This document shows positions 60,749-64,000 of a stretch of DNA of 64,000 bases, piece by piece. This DNA is from Deltaproteobacteria bacterium (GTDB taxonomy: Bacteria > Myxococcota_A > UBA9042 > DTJE01): positions 62,001 through 126,000 of the forward strand of contig JAKPOP010000027.1 of NCBI GenBank assembly GCA_029547805.1, given 5' to 3'. Under the pieces are notes generated by a model that saw nothing but the letters and a program-made list of their open reading frames with translations, did not search any database and was not told where the DNA came from. The position numbers and the translations under genes are program-made. How positions within the stretch are numbered: position 1 is the stretch's first letter; each line of letters opens with the position of its first letter.

Positions 60749-62088
60749 CGGCACAGCCGCTCCCACATCGGCCCCGACCGGCCTCGGGCATGGGCCCGGG
60801 CCACCAGGGCAGCCAGTTCCTCGGAGGCGTCGTCCAGCACGAAGTTGGGACGGTCCTCCGCCTCTCTCCGGAGCCGGTCCCGGAGCCATTCCGGGTCCAC
60901 CTGGGGGGAACAATAGAACACCGGTCGGAAGAGGTCATCCTCCCGGTGGACCAGCCCCTCGGCCAGGGCCCTCCGGTGCAGCGGGGTGCCGGGAAAGATC
61001 CGGAGCGTCCGGTAGGGGAAGAAGACCGTGTCCCGCAGTTCGCGGCTGCGAGCCAGGGTCTCTTCCACGGTCTCTGGTGTCTCCCCGGGTCCCCCGAAGA
61101 GCAGAAAGTGGGCCCGGTGGATGCCTGCCCGGCCCAGGGTCTCGTGGGCCGCACGGACGTCCTCCCACCGGAAGGGCTTCCCGTAGGCCCGGAGCACCGG
61201 ATCGCTCAGGGACTCGGTGCCCAGTTCCGCGTGGGTCATGCCGGCCTCTCGGAGGGCCATGGCCAGCGCCTCCGAGATCCGGAAGGGGGCCAGGTAGGCC
61301 GAGAAGGGGAGCCCGACCGGGGCCTTCGAGAAGGCCTTGCAGGTCGTCTCCAGGCCCTCGGACTGGAGGTTCAGCACCGAGTCCACCAGGAAGAGATGCC
61401 GGGCCCCCAGGGCCTTCAGTCGCAGGGCCTCCTGGACGAGGTCGTCGGGGCTCCGGTACCGCAGGTGTCGTCCCTCGACGGCCGGATAGGTGCAGTAGAC
61501 GCATCGGAAGTTGCAGCCCCGCTTCGTCTGGAGGTTCAGGACACCGCCACAGGAGGGGCCATGGCGAATCGCCAGGTCCGCCGCCGCCCGGGCATGTCCG
61601 ATGGGCCCGGTCCAGTTCCAGGTCGGCCCTGGCTCTCGCCCCGGCAGCACGAGCCCCGAGACGCGCCAGTCCCGAGGGTCCTTCCCGTCCTCCAGGGCAT
61701 CAACCAGGGCCCGGAGGTGTTCTCCCTCGCCCACGATCCCATAGTCGCCCTGAAGGGCCTCCAGGTACTGCCCTGGGAAGAGGGTGAAGGCGGCTCCGCC
61801 CAGGACCAGCGGAGCAGGATGGGCCCTCCGGATGCTCCGGGCGAGGTCCCGGTAGTGGTCCAGGTAGAAGCGGCCGTCGGGGCGGGTGCCGTCCACGTTT
61901 CGAAGAGAGAGGCCCACCAGGTGGGGGTCGAAGGCCGCCAGCGCCTCCGGGAGCCCTTCGTCGGCCAGGGCGTCCCAGAGCCGCACCTCGTGGCGGTCCT
62001 CCAGGGCCCGGGCCACGTAGGAGATGCCGATGGGGAACACCGGAAACGGTGTCCGTTCCGGGTTGGCCGAGATCAGAAAGACGCGCAC
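60745..62088 (-). CDS. B12-binding-domain-type radical SAM enzyme within the polyene operon
   Basis: A 447-residue protein. Residues 1-150 look like the Rossmann B12-binding domain common in this class (VFLISANPERTPFPVFPIGI, HLVGLSLRNVDGTRP, LVLGGAAFTLFPGQYLEAL), although no DxHxxG motif is visible, so cobalamin may not be bound. The radical SAM core has TKRGCNFRCVYCTYPAVEG with Cys192, Cys196 and Cys199 for the 4Fe-4S cluster, and AELGTESLSDPVLRAYGK plus LLFGGPGETPETVEETLA. The reaction cannot be predicted. GTG 62088 is chosen as the only sensible start, with GAGGT just upstream. It sits inside the operon, so it should act on the polyene or its starter. Confidence 0.85.
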   Translation of the reverse strand: MRVFLISANPERTPFPVFPIGISYVARALEDRHEVRLWDALADEGLPEALAAFDPHLVGLSLRNVDGTRPDGRFYLDHYRDLARSIRRAHPAPLVLGGAAFTLFPGQYLEALQGDYGIVGEGEHLRALVDALEDGKDPRDWRVSGLVLPGREPGPTWNWTGPIGHARAAADLAIRHGPSCGGVLNLQTKRGCNFRCVYCTYPAVEGRHLRYRSPDDLVQEALRLKALGARHLFLVDSVLNLQSEGLETTCKAFSKAPVGLPFSAYLAPFRISEALAMALREAGMTHAELGTESLSDPVLRAYGKPFRWEDVRAAHETLGRAGIHRAHFLLFGGPGETPETVEETLARSRELRDTVFFPYRTLRIFPGTPLHRRALAEGLVHREDDLFRPVFYCSPQVDPEWLRDRLRREAEDRPNFVLDDASEELAALVARAHARGRSGPMWERLCR

Positions 62089-62095
62089 GGTGACC

Positions 62096-62815
62096 TCACG
62101 CGGAAAGGGCCGCCAGGGAGAAGGTCCACCGGCCCCCCTCGAGCCGGACCTCCCGTTGCCAGGCCCCGCTGCGTCGGGTGGCGGCGACCAGTTCCCGGAG
62201 GTCGGTCCCCGGATCGGGATCGCCTGTGCCCAGGAAGCGGCATTGCAACAGGCGTCCTGGAGCGGCCAAGGATACCGCAACCAGCAGCGCCAGCACCACC
62301 CAGGGGGGCGAATCCTCCGGCGGGGGCACGTGGTACTCCCCGCAGAGGGCCGCATCGCAGGTCCCGAAGGCCACCTCCTGCCAGCCGGCCACCAGGGCCT
62401 GCCACCCGGGCGAGGCCTCCTGGACCACCGCCAGGCCCGGGCCCCGGAGTCCCAGGACCCGGGAGATCTCGGCCCCGGCCGTGGTCGGGAGGGTCCGGGC
62501 ATAGAGGGACGGCTGGGGACGCAGGGCAAGGGTGGCCGCGAAGTCCCGATCCACCGACAGGCAGCCTGTGGTGGACCCCAGGAAGACCCCGGTGGTCTCC
62601 CGCAGGGACTCCGGCAGGGGCGGCAGCAGCCCCCCGGCGGCCAGCACGAAGCGGCTGGGCAGGTCGAGGCGTCCCGGCCGGTCCAGGTCCGGGAAGAACT
62701 CCCGGGGATCGGGAGCGGCGCGGGAACCATCGGGGTTCCAGCAGGAGGCCCCCTCGGGTCCGATCCGGTCCCGGTGGTCCACCAGCACCGTCGCCGCCAG
62801 CCGCACGTCTCTCAC
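62096..62815 (-). CDS. Short ketosynthase-like protein (Ketoacyl-synt_2 / ApeC-like)
   Basis: A 239-residue protein with the compact ketosynthase-fold pattern of the Ketoacyl-synt_2 family: GVFLGSTTGCLSVDRDFAAT, ARTLPTTAGAEISRVLGLRG and AGWQEVAFGTCDAALCGEYH. It lacks a full KS triad and in aryl polyene clusters this family (ApeC) assists chain length or initiation. GTG 62815 overlaps the stop of the preceding gene (GTGA). Seven bases separate its stop from the radical SAM gene. Confidence 0.78.
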   Translation of the reverse strand: MRDVRLAATVLVDHRDRIGPEGASCWNPDGSRAAPDPREFFPDLDRPGRLDLPSRFVLAAGGLLPPLPESLRETTGVFLGSTTGCLSVDRDFAATLALRPQPSLYARTLPTTAGAEISRVLGLRGPGLAVVQEASPGWQALVAGWQEVAFGTCDAALCGEYHVPPPEDSPPWVVLALLVAVSLAAPGRLLQCRFLGTGDPDPGTDLRELVAATRRSGAWQREVRLEGGRWTFSLAALSA

Positions 62816-63900
62816 CGGGATGCCTCCAGGATCAGGGCCACGTTGAGCCCTCCGAAGCCCGAGTTCACCGACAGGATCCGCCCCTCGGACAGCGGGCGTG
62901 GGAACCGGCAGATGTCGAGGCCGAGGCTCCCGGCCCGGTGTCCGGCCGTCGGAGGCACGAGGCCCGCCTCGAGGGCCATCGCCGAGACCAGGGCCTCCAG
63001 GGTGCCACAGGCGCCCAGGGTGTGCCCCGTGGCCCCCTTGATCCCGAAGACCGGCGGAGGGGAGTCCCCGAAGGCGGATCGGAAGGCCTCGGCCTCCATC
63101 GCGTCGTTGGCCTCGGTGGCCGTTCCGTGGCCGCAGATGGCTCCCACGGGTCCTCCTCGGGCCTCGGTCCGGGCCTGGCGGATCGCCCGCGCCAGTCCCC
63201 CTCCCGAGGGGTCGGGTCGCACCATGCCCACGGCGTCCTGGGCCTGGCCGGCCCCCGCCAGACGGACGCCGGGGCCCGGGCCCCCCTCGATCCAGAGGGC
63301 CGCCACCGCCTCCCCCAGGGAGAGACCTTCCCGCTCGTCGTCATAGGGGCGGCAGGGCCCGGCGGCCATCGCCCCCAGGCAACGGAACCCCTCCACCAGG
63401 AACGGGTCCAGGCGATCCGCCCCGACGACCAGCACCCGCCGGCAGACCCCGCCCCGGATCAGCCGGTCCGCCCGGACAATCGCCGCGGCCCCCGAGGCGC
63501 AGGCCGCCGAGACGAGTTCCGCGGGTCCCCGGTGGTCCATCGCCGTCCGCACCCGTCGGAGGAAGGGGCCCAGGGACACGGGCCTCCCCGGGAGTCGCAG
63601 CCCCTCGATGTCCCCCTTCGTGGTGGCGACCACCAGTCCGGTGGTCGGGTCCGCCAGGGCCCGCGCCGGGTCCGCTCCCGAGTCCTCGATGGCCCGACGG
63701 GCCACCCCGGCGATGCAGGCCGCCCAGGGATCGCCGTCGGCGTCCCAGGGGTCATGGGGCATCGCGCCGACCACGGTTCCGGTCCGGTCGGGGGCCAGCC
63801 CGCTCGCACCCTCCAGGAGGTTCCGCCAGACGGACCGGACGTCGCCCCCCAGGGCGCAGCAGGCCGCCATGCCGGAGATCCGGGGCACCTCGTCGACCAA
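62812..63900 (-). CDS. Beta-ketoacyl synthase (stand-alone, full triad), first gene of the polyene operon
   Basis: About 362 residues. The Cys in LVSAACASGAAA (about residue 134), the His in CGHGTATEAND and the His in GIKGATGHTLGACG make up the KS triad, so it is active in principle. It is shorter than FabF at the N-terminus. TTG 63900 has GGGAGG five bases upstream and lies just before similarity begins; a GTG at 63990 is in frame but its extra 30 residues look like noncoding sequence and would cover a -10 element. GTG 63888 is also possible. It is likely the second condensing enzyme or the starter ketosynthase of the pathway. Confidence 0.85.
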   Translation of the reverse strand: MVDEVPRISGMAACCALGGDVRSVWRNLLEGASGLAPDRTGTVVGAMPHDPWDADGDPWAACIAGVARRAIEDSGADPARALADPTTGLVVATTKGDIEGLRLPGRPVSLGPFLRRVRTAMDHRGPAELVSAACASGAAAIVRADRLIRGGVCRRVLVVGADRLDPFLVEGFRCLGAMAAGPCRPYDDEREGLSLGEAVAALWIEGGPGPGVRLAGAGQAQDAVGMVRPDPSGGGLARAIRQARTEARGGPVGAICGHGTATEANDAMEAEAFRSAFGDSPPPVFGIKGATGHTLGACGTLEALVSAMALEAGLVPPTAGHRAGSLGLDICRFPRPLSEGRILSVNSGFGGLNVALILEASR

Positions 63901-63981
63901 CCGTGCCTCCCATGTCGTCGCGGGGGAATCTTCCTCGGGAGGGGCTCCCGGGGCAAGTCCCCGGGGCGTCCCAGGCAGTTG

Positions 63982-63987
63982 ATGATA
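63982..63987 (-). promoter_or_regulatory. Candidate -10 element of the polyene operon
   Basis: Minus-strand TATCAT matches five of six -10 bases and lies 82 bp before the proposed TTG start. The -35 would be at or past the right edge of the window. Confidence 0.4.
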
Positions 63988-64000
63988 CACTGTCGGTGCC

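Overview
The window is very GC-rich, tightly packed DNA from a bacterial chromosome. I read about 43 protein genes. I saw no rRNA, tRNA, CRISPR array, insertion sequence or integrase. The best guess for the host is a member of the Myxococcota (old Deltaproteobacteria) or a close relative. The support is a large surface protein ending in a MYXO-CTERM-type tail (Gly-Gly-Gly-Cys, a membrane segment, an Arg cluster), several exported proteins built from CDDGDPCT-type Cys repeats, a DUF4215-type Cys motif, many lipoproteins, and an outer-membrane (diderm) setting. No marker gene is present, so this is inference.

Layout. 1-2.5 kb: a truncated glycyl radical enzyme with its FadR-type regulator. 2.7-6.5 kb: an unknown Cys-containing protein coupled to RecD2. 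6.5-10.5 kb: a leftward operon of a lipoprotein, biotin carboxylase, biotin carrier and ArsA-like ATPase. 11.0-14.3 kb: a secreted fibre with a self-cleaving S74-type chaperone end. 14.4-17.0 kb: an AmgK-like sugar kinase, a nucleotidyltransferase and, convergent to them, a macrodomain. 17.1-21.7 kb: a CPBP protease, MutY, an apolipoprotein N-acyltransferase (Lnt) with a beta-propeller inserted in its catalytic domain, and a DUF167 protein. 21.9-31.5 kb: a leftward set of four Cys-rich or propeller surface proteins. 31.8-41.1 kb: lipoprotein hydrolases, a glycosidase-like protein, a protein with three thioredoxin-like modules and an epimerase. 41.2-47.2 kb: an LtaS-like sulfatase-fold enzyme, a phosphate uptake pair behind a Pho box, and a GT4 glycosyltransferase. 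47.2-51.5 kb: a periplasmic binding protein and a TatT-like lipoprotein coupled to an RND/MMPL exporter.

52.3-63.9 kb is a single leftward operon of ten genes, almost all joined by start/stop overlaps. Its downstream six genes (dehydratase, glycosyltransferase-acyltransferase fusion, thioesterase, LolA-like protein, MMPL exporter, DUF3261 protein) have the content and order of the ApeI-J-K-L-M-N block of aryl polyene (APE) lipid clusters. The upstream part differs from textbook APE clusters: a stand-alone ketosynthase, a short ApeC-like ketosynthase, a B12-binding-type radical SAM enzyme, and a ketosynthase fused to a second ketosynthase-fold half that has lost its active-site Cys. No carrier protein, ketoreductase or starter-activating enzyme is in the window; they may lie past the right edge. 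This operon and the propeller-bearing Lnt are the most notable contents.

Promoters: several starts are preceded by -10 elements of the form TAnnCT, in the best cases 17 bp from a TTGACA-like -35. Genes often overlap, and three convergent pairs overlap in their coding ends.
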